From Moesziomyces globuligerus (taxonomy: Eukaryota; Basidiomycota; Ustilaginomycetes; Ustilaginales; Ustilaginaceae), in the NCBI GenBank assembly GCA_030849465.1, contig JARVLF010000016.1, positions 1,302,001 through 1,366,000 on the forward strand: 64,000 nucleotides of DNA, in the 5' to 3' direction. Shown here piece after piece: positions 50,787 through 62,287 of the stretch; within the stretch, counting starts at the first letter, position 1; the number at the start of each line of letters is the position of its first letter. A program made the position numbers and the translations under genes. Under the pieces are notes generated by a model. The model ran no database searches. It was not told the DNA's origin and worked only from the letters and a program-made list of their open reading frames with translations.

Positions 50787-53700
50787 ATGGACGCTGCTCT
50801 GCAGAAGGCGCTGCTCGACCGCGTCTACGACAAGCGCAAGGCTGCCACGCTCGACCTCGAACGCCAGGTGCGCGAGTGTCTCGCCCGCGGCGACCGCGCA
50901 CGCGTCAACCTCATCGTCCAGCAGCTCTGCTCCTTCCTCTCCGCCTCGCCTCAGAACGTCAATGCGCGCAACGGTGGCCTCATCGGTCTCGCTGGCATCG
51001 CCATCGCCCTCGGCGTCGAGATCGCCCCCTTCCTCGAGCAGATCGCCAAGCCCGTCCTGGCCTGCTTCAACGATCCGGACAGCAAGATCCGCTACTTTGC
51101 CTGCGAGAGCTTCTACAACATCGCAAAGGTCTGCAAGGGCGAGATCCTCGTCTACTTCAACGAGACCTTCGATGCGCTCTCCAAGCTCGCTGCCGACTCG
51201 GAATTGAGCGTCAAGAACGGCGCCGAACTGCTCGATCGTCTGCTCAAGGACATCGTCTGCGAGGCCGCACCCCACTACGTCTCGCAATTCCAGGACATCT
51301 CGCTCATCCGAGCGCATCAGGATGCACAGGACGGATTCAGCGGCGGCGCCGCCGAGCTCGACGTCGCCCGCGAGAAGGCGCACCAGATCGACCAGGAAGG
51401 CACGGCCAGCAACAAGGTCTTCTCGCTCGCCCGCTTCATCCCGCTGCTTGCCGAGCGTATGTACGTCCTCAGCCCCTTCACTCGCAATTACCTCGTGAGC
51501 TGGATCACTGTCCTCGGCTCAGTGCCCGAGCTGGAACTCGTCAGCTATCTCCCTTCCTTCCTCGACGGTCTCTTCAAGTATCTGAGCGACCCCAACACAG
51601 ACGTGCGCGTCGCTACCGCCAATGTGCTCGCCGATTTCCTCCGCGAGATCCGCCATGCTGCCGAGCTCTCGGCACGTCGTTTTGCCTTCGAGCAGCACCG
51701 TGCAGAGAGGCAGGAACACAAAAAGCGCAAGGGAAAGCAACGAGGTACCAGCGCCGCGGTGGATGCTCCCGCGCCCAAATCCGAGGCAGAAGAGGGCACC
51801 GCCTCTACGCACCCAGACGTGCAACCTCGTAGCGCCAGCCCGAGCAAGTCGTTTCGTGCGCCCAGCCAGGCCAAGCCGAGGTCCGACGGCGCCACTTCGC
51901 CCCTGCCTCCGACCCAGTCCGGCGACCACGACTCGGCCTCGCCAGCGCAAACTCGAAGCCATGTGGACGATGAGGATCCTGACGAGGACAACGAGGAGGA
52001 CGAGGATGAAGAGGACATATGGGTCGAGGGAACCGAGGTGCGCATCGACTACGCCTCGATCGTAGAAATCCTCATCAACCACATCGGCTTCCCGGACGAA
52101 GAGATCCAGGCCACAACTCTGCAGTGGATCGCCGAGCTGCTTCTGGTCGTCAAGGACGTGGTCATCCCCTTTACCCCACGCCTCATCTCGGCCATCCTGC
52201 CCAGCCTCGCACATCACAGTCCCGCCATCGCGAGTGCAGCGCATGCCACCAACATCAACCTTTACCGAGTCGTCCAGGACATACCGGCGCCAAGCACGCC
52301 ACCGGGCACTCGCACTCCAGCCTCGTTGGCGCCTGCCGTCTCAGGGCACCGATCCACGGGCTCCGTGTCGTCGTCAAGAGAGAGGGCCAATGCAGGCAGT
52401 CCAACGCAGCACGCCAGCCTCAGTCGGCATGCATCCGTGTCGAGTCGGTCTGCAGCGACGACGGCAGGGACCAGTGCCGTGCACGCCTCTGGATCAGCTC
52501 CGGGACCGCTCTCGCCGAGATCCCGAGCTGGGACGCTGAGCGGCGAGCCCACGACCGGCATCGCTGCGCTGAGCCTTTCGGACGACGTGGCGAACCAAGA
52601 CCGCGCCTTGTCGCCGGGAGTACCCGCTGCGGATGCCGCCGCGTCGGAGGCGGATCCGTTCGACTACCAGACGACGGTGAATGCGCTGACGCTGCAGCTG
52701 CTGGACGAGCACGAGGAGACGCGGGTCACGGCGCTGGAATGGCTGTTGATGCTGCACAGCAAGAGCCCGCGCAAGATCCTCTCCATGGACGATGGCACGT
52801 TCCCGGCGCTGCTCAAGACGCTGTCGGATCCGTCGGACGAGGTGATCCGGTGCGACCTGCGGCTGCTGGCGCAGATCAGCTCGGCGTCCGAGGACTCGTA
52901 CTTCCACGCCTTTATGGCCAATCTGCTCAGCCTGTTCAGCACGGACCGGCGGCTGCTCGAGACGCGCGGCTCGCTGATCATCCGGCAGCTGTGCGCATCG
53001 CTGCATACCGAGCGCATCTTCCGCACGCTCGCCGAGATCCTCGAGAAGGACGAAGACCTGGAGTTCGCGAGCATCATGGTGCAGAACCTCGCCATCATCC
53101 TCATCACGTCGCCCGAGCTGGCCGACTTCCGGCGCAAGCTGCGCAACCTCGACTCGCGCGAGGGCCAGCAGCTGTTTGCCTCGATCTACCGCTGCTGGTG
53201 CCACAACGCGGTGGCGGCGTTCAGCCTGTGCCTGCTCGCCCAGGCGTACGAGCATGCGAGCAACCTGCTCGGCATCTTTGCCGAGCTCGAGATCACCGTG
53301 GCGCTGCTCATCCAGATCGACAAGCTCGTCCAGCTGCTCGAGTCGCCCATCTTCACGGCGTTGCGGCTGCAGCTGTTGGAGCCGGAACGGTATCCGTTCC
53401 TCTTCAAGTGTCTGTACGGCATCCTGATGCTGCTGCCGCAGAGCTCGGCGTTTGTCACGCTGAGGAACAGGCTAAATGCGGTCAATGGGCTTGGCTTCCT
53501 GCACTCGGTGCCGAGGTCGAGCTACGCAGCGAGGACGAGCTCCAAGTCGGTCTCGGGAGGTTCGACGAGCGCAGGAGGTGGAGGTGGTGGCAGTGGGGCG
53601 GGGGTCAACGAGATCAAGTGGAGCGATCTGCTGCATCACTTCCGCGTGGTGCAGAACAAGCACGAGCGCGCACGCAGGCAGGCGGCGCTGGGAGCGACGA

Positions 53701-54107
53701 TGGCGGCGGGCGCAGCGCAGGGTGGGTCGGACTATGCGGCGCCGCGCATTGGACAGGGTGCTGCGCCGGGTGGAGCAGCGTCGGCAACGGGCCGTAGGCG
53801 TGTCAGTCAAGCTGCGACGCAGGGCGCACCCGTAGCAGGGACGCTCACGCCCTCGGGCTCAGCGGGGCGATTCGGGCTCGGACTCAGTCCAGCAGGTGCG
53901 CGCGCTCCGGCCACGGCGACGAGCGCGGGCGCAAGCAGCTTCTTCGGCATCCACCTGCCCACGTCTGGCACCAGCGTCCCCGCCGCCACAGCCAACGCGG
54001 CCACAGGCTCGGTCGCCAGATCTTCCAGCCCCTCGACCGTGCGCAGACACGCCCTCGGTTCCAACCCGGCCTCGCGCAGCGCCAGCAAGGGCTCCTCGCT
54101 CCGCTGA
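50787..54107 (+). CDS. VAC14: Vac14, scaffold of the Fab1/PIKfyve-Fig4 complex
   Basis: 1,106 residues from ATGGACGCTGCT at 50787 ([19 protein letters not shown]), which matches the Vac14 N-terminus. HEAT-like repeats follow with the Fab1-binding region: [34 protein letters not shown] and [21 protein letters not shown] charged insert ends with an acidic run ([20 protein letters not shown], about 400-419), then more HEAT repeats and the Fig4-binding C-terminal domain ([31 protein letters not shown]). Human and yeast proteins are about 780-880 residues, so this one has about 250 extra, mostly disordered linkers and a Ser/Ala/Gly-rich tail. It acts at vacuole/endosome membranes in PI(3,5)P2 synthesis and turnover. 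Confidence 0.95.
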   Translation: MDAALQKALLDRVYDKRKAATLDLERQVRECLARGDRARVNLIVQQLCSFLSASPQNVNARNGGLIGLAGIAIALGVEIAPFLEQIAKPVLACFNDPDSKIRYFACESFYNIAKVCKGEILVYFNETFDALSKLAADSELSVKNGAELLDRLLKDIVCEAAPHYVSQFQDISLIRAHQDAQDGFSGGAAELDVAREKAHQIDQEGTASNKVFSLARFIPLLAERMYVLSPFTRNYLVSWITVLGSVPELELVSYLPSFLDGLFKYLSDPNTDVRVATANVLADFLREIRHAAELSARRFAFEQHRAERQEHKKRKGKQRGTSAAVDAPAPKSEAEEGTASTHPDVQPRSASPSKSFRAPSQAKPRSDGATSPLPPTQSGDHDSASPAQTRSHVDDEDPDEDNEEDEDEEDIWVEGTEVRIDYASIVEILINHIGFPDEEIQATTLQWIAELLLVVKDVVIPFTPRLISAILPSLAHHSPAIASAAHATNINLYRVVQDIPAPSTPPGTRTPASLAPAVSGHRSTGSVSSSRERANAGSPTQHASLSRHASVSSRSAATTAGTSAVHASGSAPGPLSPRSRAGTLSGEPTTGIAALSLSDDVANQDRALSPGVPAADAAASEADPFDYQTTVNALTLQLLDEHEETRVTALEWLLMLHSKSPRKILSMDDGTFPALLKTLSDPSDEVIRCDLRLLAQISSASEDSYFHAFMANLLSLFSTDRRLLETRGSLIIRQLCASLHTERIFRTLAEILEKDEDLEFASIMVQNLAIILITSPELADFRRKLRNLDSREGQQLFASIYRCWCHNAVAAFSLCLLAQAYEHASNLLGIFAELEITVALLIQIDKLVQLLESPIFTALRLQLLEPERYPFLFKCLYGILMLLPQSSAFVTLRNRLNAVNGLGFLHSVPRSSYAARTSSKSVSGGSTSAGGGGGGSGAGVNEIKWSDLLHHFRVVQNKHERARRQAALGATMAAGAAQGGSDYAAPRIGQGAAPGGAASATGRRRVSQAATQGAPVAGTLTPSGSAGRFGLGLSPAGARAPATATSAGASSFFGIHLPTSGTSVPAATANAATGSVARSSSPSTVRRHALGSNPASRSASKGSSLR

Positions 54108-54225
54108 AATCCAAATCTTGCCCGCAAGCATCTTTGTGCAGTAGACGCTGCGTGCGTCAGCGTTTGAGAGAATCTGTGGATGTCTGGATTGCACGCGACG
54201 GATGGGGAAGGGAGGGAGAAAGGTA

Positions 54226-54973
54226 TTATACAATCTTGTCTACGAGATCTGGGAGCTGGTCGCCGGGGACAAAATGTCTCTCGACGCCGTCCTCTGTGAT
54301 ATCGACGAGACGGATGGTGCCACCGGACGAGCCGTCTCTCCTCATCGCCAATGCAAGCGCTACGATCATCCACGAGAAGAAGATCAGGGTCAGTCTTTGT
54401 CTCGATGCAGCTGGTCGCTTTTGGCGAGGGGTGCTTACCATTCTTGACGAACTCGAGCGTCTTTTCCTTGCCCCAACCGGCCTTCCAAGTTGCGTCGCAG
54501 TAGCCGTAGATGTAGGTGGATCCGGAGCCGCCGATGGCCCAGGGCTGCTGGAAGATGCCACCTCCGAGGGGGATGTTGAAGACGCTGCCTCCGTTCTGCT
54601 TGTCCCAACCGGCGACGATGATGCCTGCCGAGAGACGGTCCTTGTTCTGGTAGACGATCTCCTGAAAGAGGTTGGCGGCGACCTTGGTGTGGATCTCGTT
54701 GCCGGACTGGGTGGCGTACATGTCGAGGTAGTAGGTGACAATGTCGGCGACCGCTTGCGTGTCGGCGGCCGAGCCGGATCGACAGCAGTAGATCCGGTCC
54801 GAGAGATGCGTGAGCTTGTCCGTGACGCGGTTGGCAATGTACGAACCCATCGTCGTGCGCGAATCGGCACCGAGGATCACGCCCTTGTCGTACGCCACCG
54901 CCATGATCGACGTGCCCAGATCCACCTCGCCCTTCTTGAGGTGGCCCGTGATGTCCATGCCGTTGACCGCCAT
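54226..54973 (-). CDS. PRE3: 20S proteasome subunit beta1 (caspase-like), two exons
   Basis: Exons 54973-54439 and 54359-54226 join across a 79-nt intron (GTAAGC...GTAG) to give 222 residues. A 20-residue propeptide ends Leu-Gly before catalytic Thr21; Asp37 and Lys53 occupy the D17 and K33 positions of the mature enzyme. [37 protein letters not shown] and [13 protein letters not shown] are beta1 signatures, and the second exon restores [15 protein letters not shown]. Beta1 cleaves after acidic residues in the 20S core. The 3' end faces VAC14 with 118 bp between stops; the 5' end is divergent from calcineurin B. Confidence 0.96.
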
Positions 54974-55734
54974 TCTCGCAACGCGCGCGTGTGGGTGTGG
55001 GTCAAGAAAGCCGAGGCGCTGGTAAGGTGGTGGTTGAAAACTCCGAGTGCCGCTATGCGAGGATGAGATGCGAGCTCTTGATATGCGCGTAGCGTGGTGT
55101 GACGCGGTGTAGTGTGGCCGAGCTTGGCAAGGCTGAGTCCGCGATCCGTGTTGGGGTTGGGTTAAGGGTTGGTGTTGCAAGCAAGGGCGAGTTGGTCTAA
55201 GCGGCGGTTTGGCGTCCGAAGTGGAGTGTGCACTTCTTGGGCCGCGCACGCGCGATCACCACGCCGCGAAGCCCAACCGGCACTCTTTCCAGCCCGAAAT
55301 TGGACGCAGATTTGTAGGAATCACCTACCCTAACAAATTCACGCTTTTTTCAGAGCAACACCTCGTCTGGACCAGGAGAAAGTCTGGAAGTGCGTCGTGC
55401 TGACTTAGTGTGGGCGGGGGAAGGCTCGAGCCAGCGAGGGTCGCGGCCACACACTGCGACTCTCTGTCACGCCCAACACCGAGCGACACGCGCGCACGAG
55501 CTCGCCCCTCCAAGCCAAACTGGCCTTTCACCTTCGACGTTGCTCCTTCCTCGCTGTCTCCTTCTCCTCGCCACGACTTCTTTGACCCCGCTACTGCCGG
55601 CTCCAGAGTAGCCTTTCGCGCTCGTTTCCTATTGCGTAGCCTCGTCGAGAGCTGGTCTCTTGCTTCATCCTCCCCGTTTCCGACCTTTTTGTTCCTTTGA
55701 CATCTCGCTCGCAGGGCGGCACACATTCGCCAGC
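54974..55734. promoter_or_regulatory. 761-bp divergent promoter region (PRE3 / CNB1)
   Basis: No gene inside. The CNB1-proximal 250 bp are CT-rich on the plus strand, leader-like. No Rpn4-type PACE element was noticed near PRE3. Confidence 0.45.
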
Positions 55735-56262
55735 ATGGGACAACAAGGATCGCAGCTGCTCTCGGAGATCGAGCAGACGTCGAACTTCAACTCGAAGGAG
55801 ATCCAGCGTCTGAAGAAGCGCTTCATGAAGCTCGACCGCGACGGCTCGGGATCGATCGACAAGGACGAGTTCTTGCAGATCCCGCAGATCGCCAACAATC
55901 CGCTCGCGCTGCGGCTGATCGCCATCTTTGACGAGGATGGCGGCGGCACGGTCGACTTTCAGGAGTTCGTCGCGGGTCTCTCGGCGTTCAGCAACCAGGG
56001 CAGTCGAGAGGAGAAGCTCCGCTTCGCCTTCAAGGTGTACGACATGGACCGCGACGGACTCATCTCCAACGGAGAGCTCTTTCTCGTGCTCAAGATGATG
56101 GTCGGCAACAACCTCAAGGACCAACAGCTCCAGCAGATCGTCGACAAGACCATCATGGAGGCGGATACAAACGGCGACGGAAAACTCGACTTTGAAGAGT
56201 TCCAAGCCATGGTCGCAAATACCGACGTCGCAAAACAGCTCACCCTCGAAGATCTCTTCTGA
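55735..56262 (+). CDS. CNB1: Calcineurin regulatory subunit B
   Basis: 175 residues in one exon from [14 protein letters not shown]. Gly2 is a likely N-myristoylation site. Four complete EF-hand loops are at residues 34-45 ([12 protein letters not shown]), 66-77 ([12 protein letters not shown]), 103-114 ([12 protein letters not shown]) and 144-155 ([12 protein letters not shown]); [20 protein letters not shown] is the near-invariant linker of calcineurin B. It forms the Ca2+/calmodulin-activated phosphatase with the catalytic A subunit, controlling Crz1-type signalling and, in smuts, morphology and virulence (family knowledge). The upstream frame open to 55660 has no similarity and is leader. 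Confidence 0.97.
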   Translation: MGQQGSQLLSEIEQTSNFNSKEIQRLKKRFMKLDRDGSGSIDKDEFLQIPQIANNPLALRLIAIFDEDGGGTVDFQEFVAGLSAFSNQGSREEKLRFAFKVYDMDRDGLISNGELFLVLKMMVGNNLKDQQLQQIVDKTIMEADTNGDGKLDFEEFQAMVANTDVAKQLTLEDLF

Positions 56263-56654
56263 TACCCACCGCACCCGAATTCCGTCGCCAGCAGTCGCTA
56301 GCAGTCGCTAGCAGTCGCTAGCAGCAAGGCTAGCCCACCACAGCTTCCTGTGCTCGCATGTCTGCAGGATTTGCACTCGCGAATGCGCTCGCCTGCTCGC
56401 TGGCTCGTCCCCCACCCTCTTCATCAGCTGTATCGTATCTTGTCTCTTGCCTCGGCCTCTCAATGTCCACTCCATCCTTCGCTTCCATCATTGACCTCCA
56501 GCCTGCGCTTCCAACATTGGCGTGCTGCTCTTTGCATGCAAGCTGAGCGTAGTCTCGTCCGTGTGCACGGCCATTCGCCCCACGCAAGAAGAAAAGCATG
56601 TTGGTACAAAATGCTGATGATAATCGTAGCTCCTTGCTCGGTCGTCTCTGACAT
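56263..56654. other. 392-bp convergent spacer
   Basis: 3' flanks of calcineurin B and the mitochondrial S13 gene. Apart from the 10-bp repeat, nothing gene-like is seen. Confidence 0.5.
56291..56320. repeat. Three perfect 10-bp tandem units (GCAGTCGCTA)
   Basis: A short perfect tandem repeat 28 bp downstream of the calcineurin B stop, followed by a partial unit. Likely a slippage minisatellite in the 3' flank. Confidence 0.85.
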
Positions 56655-57302
56655 CTATGCGTCCTCTGCGAAGCGGATCTTGGCCAAAGGCTCCATGAGT
56701 TCTCTCAACGACAGTCCACCTTGCCTTGTGGCTGCTAGTGTTGCGAAGCCTTTCCTCTCGAGTCTGTTGAGCTTCTTGGCCGTGTTGGCGTTTGTGCTTG
56801 TTCTCTGGCCTCGGACGGGGAGGTGGGCGGCGTGTCTTCTGCCTCGGTAGCTGCCGACGTTGCGGTGGTGGTTGATGTTGGCGTGCAGCACGCGCTTGAG
56901 ATCGGCCTCGATCTTGATCTGGCGCAGCGGATCGTTGGCTGGATTCGCCTCCATCGACGGACGCTTCAGCTCGTCCGCTTGGTTTGTTGTCGGATGCGCA
57001 TTGCGCGCCGGAATCGACGCCGGAGACGAGAGGTATGCCGAAAGCTGAGTGATCTGCGCTTCCGTCAGCGAAGAGACCGTGGCTCGATCGTGCAACGAAA
57101 GCCGAGCACACAGCCGATTCGCCGTCTCGTAGCTGATCCCGTAAAAGTTCGTCAACGCAATCTACCACACACCACAGACCCAGAAAGTCAGTACCTCGAC
57201 CAAAGGTGTTGAAAGTGGAGAGACTGAGGCTGGAAACGGATGAGCGCGTCGACTTACTCTGACCAGCTTGTGGTCGGCGAGATGAACACCGAGAAGATAC
57301 AT
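56655..57302 (-). CDS. Mitochondrial small-subunit ribosomal protein uS13m, two exons
   Basis: Exon 1 (57302-57258) encodes MYLLGVHLADHKLVR, then a 96-nt intron (GTAAGT...GTAG) and exon 2 (57161-56655) starting IALTNFYGISYETANRLCA, giving 183 residues. The RIALTNFYGI joint matches the N-terminal helix region of bacterial S13, and LHANINHHRNVGSYRGRRHA with HLPVRGQRTSTNANT is the diagnostic RNA-binding segment. About 25 residues (SSPASIPARNAHPTTNQ onward) are inserted relative to bacterial S13 and the C-terminus is extended by about 45. It sits in the head of the mitoribosome small subunit. Confidence 0.95.
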
Positions 57303-57931
57303 CTTGCCCTACTTGCCCAGCCTCTTGTCAGAGGTTCAAAAGATGCTGTTGCGAGCGTCGCCTGTGGTCGAGTGTGTCCGCTCGATATGTGTAAGGCGAG
57401 TGTGCGTGGGCCGTGGTGGTGTCGGAGTAATGTCGAGTTAGAGTCGGCTGGTATGGATATGACCGTGACGGATGATGTCGCGGCCAGCAACCTCCATCTG
57501 AGAAAGCAAGACCCCTCGAGCGGATCTTCCAACCACCGCAAGCCTGGCAAAAATTGGGCTGCCCACCACGTGATCCGCAATTTCGTCCATTATGTTTCAT
57601 ACCTTACCCTAACACGTCTGAACCTTCGAACGTCCCGCATCGTCCTCCCGGCTCACAGCATTTCCTCACACGCCCACAGCACACCATCCAAACTCGAATG
57701 GGGATCAGAGTCGATTGAAGGGGGGATCAAAACAAAGCCCGGTGACTGCGACACAAGACGCGCGCACATGCGTCTCGCCGAGCGCATGTGCGCCAAAAGT
57801 ACAAGAGAGCGGAGAAGAAAGAGGAAAAGTCGGAGAACACGCCGAGTGTCTAGCTCTGCCGAGCCTGGGATCGAGCACGGCGACTTCTCCTACTACCGGG
57901 GACGGTCCACAGCTGTCAGCAACTGCGTCTA
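57303..57931. other. 629-bp spacer between minus-strand genes
   Basis: Promoter of the uS13m gene and 3' flank of the LisH gene. A plus-strand frame runs through it into the LisH gene's antisense and is not a gene. Confidence 0.5.
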
Positions 57932-60900
57932 TCAGGAGCCATCCTGGCCGCCAGCACCGGAGCCAAACAGGCTGCCAAAGTTGCTGTCCCACGCATCGCC
58001 GCCGAGGCTCTGGCCGCCGGTGCCGTCGGTCGACAGATCAAAGTCGAAGATGTCGTTCATCGATCCGCCAAAGCCGAACATGCTGAAGTCTTCGGCGCCG
58101 GCGGCACCGCCTGCGCCACCACCACTGCCATCCGCGCCGCCGGAGCCGTCGCCACCAGGCATGCCGTTGACGTTGGTCGACATGCTGCCCTGGTCGGCCG
58201 CTCCCGAGGCGCCGAAGTTGCTGGGCTCGGACGCGTTGGCGCCAGGACCCGACGGCGGGGGCATAGCCGCATCGATGGGCTGTGCCGTAGGCTGCGCACC
58301 TGGAGCACCACCCGAAGCGCCGTCCTTGCCAGCCACCGCATCGCGCCCAGGCGTTGTTACGCTCGTGCTAACCGGAGTGGCGGCATTCGCCGTGGCGGGC
58401 GTCGAAGGCGCTGCGCCGCCGTTGCTGCTGTTGGGCGCCGAGGTGGCCGAGGTCGAGGCGCCCGAACCGGGCACGGCGGCTGCCGACAGCACGGGCGTCT
58501 TGGTGGCCGCCTTTGAGTTTTTGCGCTGTCGCGCATTTCCCTTCTTCCCCTTTTCGGCCGAGCCGAGCTTGGGCGTGCTGGGCACGTTCGAGGGCGCAGG
58601 AGAGCCTGCCGCCGCTGCATTGGCGCCGTTGCCGCCAGCCTGCGATGGCTGCTGCTGCAGGTTGGTCGCATTGATGCGCGGAGACGGCGACGAGATGGAT
58701 GCAGCGCCTGGCGGACCCATGCCACCGGCATTGGACGCATTGGCGCCAAGCTGCGACGCAGCGCGCTGCATGCCGGGACGCTGCATGTTGGCCGGCGAAG
58801 ATCCCATCTGCACCGACGAGAAGTGGCTCGAGTGTGGGTCCTCGGGCCGATCCTGCGCCGATGGTGGCCTTGCGGGCACCTGCGCCTGCTGCTGCTGCTG
58901 CCCAGGTTGTGACGATGCCTGCTGCCCGGGCTGGAATCCGCCGGGTCCGGCAGCTTGTCCGAGTTGGCCGGGCGGTTGCTGCTGCTGGCCGGGTCCACCT
59001 TGCTGCAGCGGCAAGTTGGGACGGTTGGGAGTGCCGTTGGGCATGCTATTCGGACCCATCATGCTCGCCATCAGACCTGGATCGTGCGTGGCCATGAGCG
59101 GAGTGATCCGACCTGCCGCTGCCTGTGCGCTTGCGATTTGAGCAGCACGCTGCTGCGGCGTCATATTGGCCATGCTCGCCGGGCTTCCTCCAGCAGCAGG
59201 GCCGCCGGGCATGCCGACGCCGCCCATGCCCGGCGGTCGCGCCTGTGGCGACTGGCCTGGCTGGCCGAGCATACCTGGTGGCGCGCCATTGGCAGGTGCT
59301 CCGGCTGCCGCGCCGCCCTGGTAATTGGCCTGGGCTCGCAACAGATTCTGAAGACCCTGCGCCTTGGCCTGGTAGGCCTGCACGTTGGCGTAGAAATCGG
59401 CGGCAGTGGTCTGGTTGGGCGCGCTCTGCGCCTTCATCCACTCTTCGCGCATCGCCGCTTGAACGCTCTGGAACTGGTTCATCACCATCTGCTGCTGGTG
59501 AGGATTGAGCTGCGGATGCTGCTGCTGTGGCTGGGGCACCTGGCCTGCTTGAGGTGGACCGGTGGGCTGCCCGGGCGGCTGCTGTGGGCCACCGCCTGGC
59601 GCTTGACCTGGCTGCTGCGATTGCGACTGGGGGTTGCCAGCGGCCAAGCCGCCCGAAGGGCCAGCCATGTGCTCGGGGCGGCTTCCCTCGCCGCCAGGCC
59701 CTACGGAGCGTCGACCGTCCATGGGACCTCCTGGAGTGGGCGGGGCGGGGGAGCCCGCAGCGACGGGCATCTGCTGGTGGCCCACGGGCGGTCGCACTTG
59801 GATGCCGCCTGCCATTGGTGGCGCACCGGGAAGTCCGGCGTGTGGAGGCATGGGACCTTGGCCGCTGACCTGCCTCTGCTGCTGCATCATTCGGTGAAGC
59901 GCCTGCTGCTGCTGGAAGCGGGCCTGCAGCTGCTGCTCCATCAGCGGATTGTTCATGCCGGGACGAACGGCTTGGGCATTGGCCGGGTTGTGAGGGTTCA
60001 TCGAATTGATCAGGGCCATCCTTGAAGCGGGCGTGAGGTTCTTGATCTCGTGCAATGGGATGTTCTGGCGCTGAGCCGCAGTGATGAGCAGCTGCTGTTG
60101 CTGCGCCTGTGGAAGAGCAGCCGGGTTCCACGCACCGGGAGCAGCAGCACGTCCGTTCGGACCGGCGGCGGCCGCAGCTGCCGCCGCCGAATTTGGATCC
60201 GAGCTCTGGCCGGGCACGACGATGTTGGGGAATCGAGAGGCATTATCGGGAGGCTGGTACTGTCCTTCGAGGGCCTCCGCCTTGCGATTCGCTTCCGCGA
60301 GTCGCTGCATATTGCGCGATTCCTGGTATTCGAAGTAAGCGGCCGCCTCGGTGCCTCCGCGACCGGAACGAGCTGCAAAGACGTCCCAGAAGATGGCCCA
60401 GTACTCGAAGAGAAGACCCTGAGGCGTCTTGAGCGGCACCTCGGGCGGCTCGGCCATTCCAGCCTCGTTCATGAGCGCTTTGGCGGCCGAGCTGAAGCCT
60501 CTGCGGCTGAGATAGTCCCAGACGTAGACGTCGAGCTTGGTGGCCTCCTCTCCCCACACACGACCGTCGGTGACCGAGCTCGGGTGCGCGGAGTTGACGT
60601 CGGGCGCCTTGGTATCCGCCAGGGCAGCGTCCTCGGGCCGTGATCGCTTGTCCTTGCTGTCGGACTCGGGGCTCTTGCTGGCGGTGCGCTTCTTGGTCAT
60701 CATGACGGACTGAGCGGTGGGCGTGTTTGGCTTTGCGGAGCCGTTGGGGGACGAGACGTGGTTGGGCGCGGAGAAGGAGGAGGAAGCGCCGTAGGGCTGC
60801 GGCGGGTAGACGCTGGTAGCCTTTGGCTGATTCGGAGCCTGCTGTTGAGGTTGGGACTGCTGAGGCTGCGGCGTCTGGCTCTGCTGCGATTGCTGTTGCT

Positions 60901-60969
60901 GCTGAAGCTGAAGCTGAGAGTGGTGCTGTTGCTGTGCAGCAAGATGATGTTGAAGGGTTGGCGGATGAG

Positions 60970-61014
<45 letters not shown>

Positions 61015-61378
61015 GCTGGGGATGTTGGTGATGCTGAGGATGCTGTGGATGCTGGGAGTGCTGTAGCTGCAGCTGAGACTGCTGATGTGGGTGTGGATGA
61101 TTTATTTGCTGCGCTTGAGGTGTGAACATGGTGGCCGAAGCAAGGGCAGGCGAGGCGAGAGGAGCGCCTGGATAGGAGAGCGGCCGACCGGAGGTGGGCG
61201 CGTCAGATCCGTGGGGAGGCTGGTTGAAGCCGGAAGGCCAGCCCCACGCGTTGAGCTGAGCGCGAGCGGCGGGGTTGGCGGCAGCGAAAAGATCGGAGGA
61301 GTTGGAGGCCGAAGCTGTGGAAGGATGGATGGGAGCGACCAAGTTGTGAGCTGCAGTCGCAGTGGCCGAACCGCTCAT
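57932..61378 (-). CDS. LisH-domain, Gln-rich transcription regulator (Flo8/Som1/SSDP-like)
   Basis: 1,148 residues from MSGSATATAAHNLV. The N-terminal 240 residues are Gln/His/Pro-rich and contain a pure tract encoded by CAA plus 13 CAG codons (60971-61012, about residues 122-136). The LisH/LUFS domain is at about 278-370: KLDVYVWDYLSRRGFSSAAK, then KTPQGLLFEYWAIFWDVFAA, the arrangement of fungal Flo8/Som1 and of SSDP and LEUNIG. The remainder is Gln/Pro/Gly-rich and ends with an acidic/aromatic stretch (FSMFGFGGSMNDIFDFDLS) that looks like a transactivation domain. In fungi such proteins act under cAMP-PKA to control filamentation and adhesion (family knowledge). Confidence 0.88.
60971..61012 (-). 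repeat. CAG trinucleotide tract inside the LisH gene
   Basis: Fourteen glutamine codons in a row (13 CAG, one CAA) on the minus strand, flanked by further Gln/His codons. A coding microsatellite likely to vary in length between strains. Confidence 0.9.
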
Positions 61379-62120
61379 ACTAGGTAGAGCGGTGGAAGAA
61401 GGCGTGTTGGGGTGACACGACAGATCCGAGCTAGAGTGTTGCTAGGATGACGCGAAGGGGGGGAGCTGGGGGCGGCGGAGGTGTGTTTGGCTGCGCAGAC
61501 GAGGGCGGAGCAGGCGGGATGTGTGTGATCCAGCCGGGTTGCCTTGTGGATAAGGGTAGCGGACGAGCGAGCGACGGATATCGGATGGCGAAAGGCGGCC
61601 GTGCAGCGGAGAGGAGAGCGCTGCGAAAGAGATGGATGGCTACGCGTCAGACGAGCAGCACATCGAGGTGCGATCCAGGAGGCGCTGCGCGTGGAACCGA
61701 GAGAGGTGGCGATGAGCGGGAGCGGGAGCAGCGGTGCATTCGCGATGGATGACACCGAGAACGAGTTGGGCGAAGCCACCAGTGGCACGCGTCGGGAGGA
61801 GCAAGAAGAAAGAGTCGGCGCCGAAGGGGGTCGATATGGAGGGGGTGAGAGGGGGGGGAGGCAGAAGCTAGCCAAGTTGGGGCGGGCGGGAGGTAAGGGG
61901 GAGGAAGAGGATGGGGAAGAGGTCGTGACGACACTTCTCGTCGATGACGGAAGAGCGGAGGCACGAAGGACGGACGAAGACAGCGAGGGACCGAGCGACG
62001 GAGGGACGGACGGGCGGATCGGAAGCACGCCTGAGGGACGGGGGGGTGTGAGTTAGGCCAGGGCGAGAGCGGCGGCCGGGAGGGGGAGCGTGGTGTGCGG
62101 CGTCGAGGAGAGATGTACGG

Positions 62121-62145
62121 TAGGGTAGGGTAGGGTAGGGTAGGG
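62121..62145 (+). repeat. (TAGGG)5 pentamer repeat
   Basis: Five perfect TAGGG units in tandem, preceded by a degenerate unit (TACGG). Telomere-like in look but pentameric and short, within gene-bearing DNA. Confidence 0.9.
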
Positions 62146-62242
62146 TGCGCCAAGCAGGAAAGCTGCGTGGCGGGGGCGTTGCGGACCGTAGCGTGGGAGA
62201 CAGACCGACCGACAGAGTTGAACGCCTGCTTGCAGATGCACC

Positions 62243-62287
62243 AGGGCAGGGCAGGGCGAGGCAAGGCAAGGCAGGGCAGGGCAAGGG
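62243..62287 (+). repeat. Imperfect GGCAG/GGCAA/GGCGA pentamer repeat
   Basis: About nine 5-bp units in a row (GGCAG, GGCAG, GGCGA, GGCAA, GGCAA, GGCAG and so on), 100 bp from the TAGGG block in the same upstream region. Confidence 0.8.

Noticed and set aside
57240..59141. 633-codon plus-strand open frame opposite the LisH gene
   Set aside because: Shadow frame running through the uS13m promoter and the Gln/Pro-rich antisense, with no recognisable domain.
62121..62145. TAGGG repeats as an interstitial telomere
   Set aside because: Units are pentamers rather than the TTAGGG hexamer usual in this group, and only five are present.
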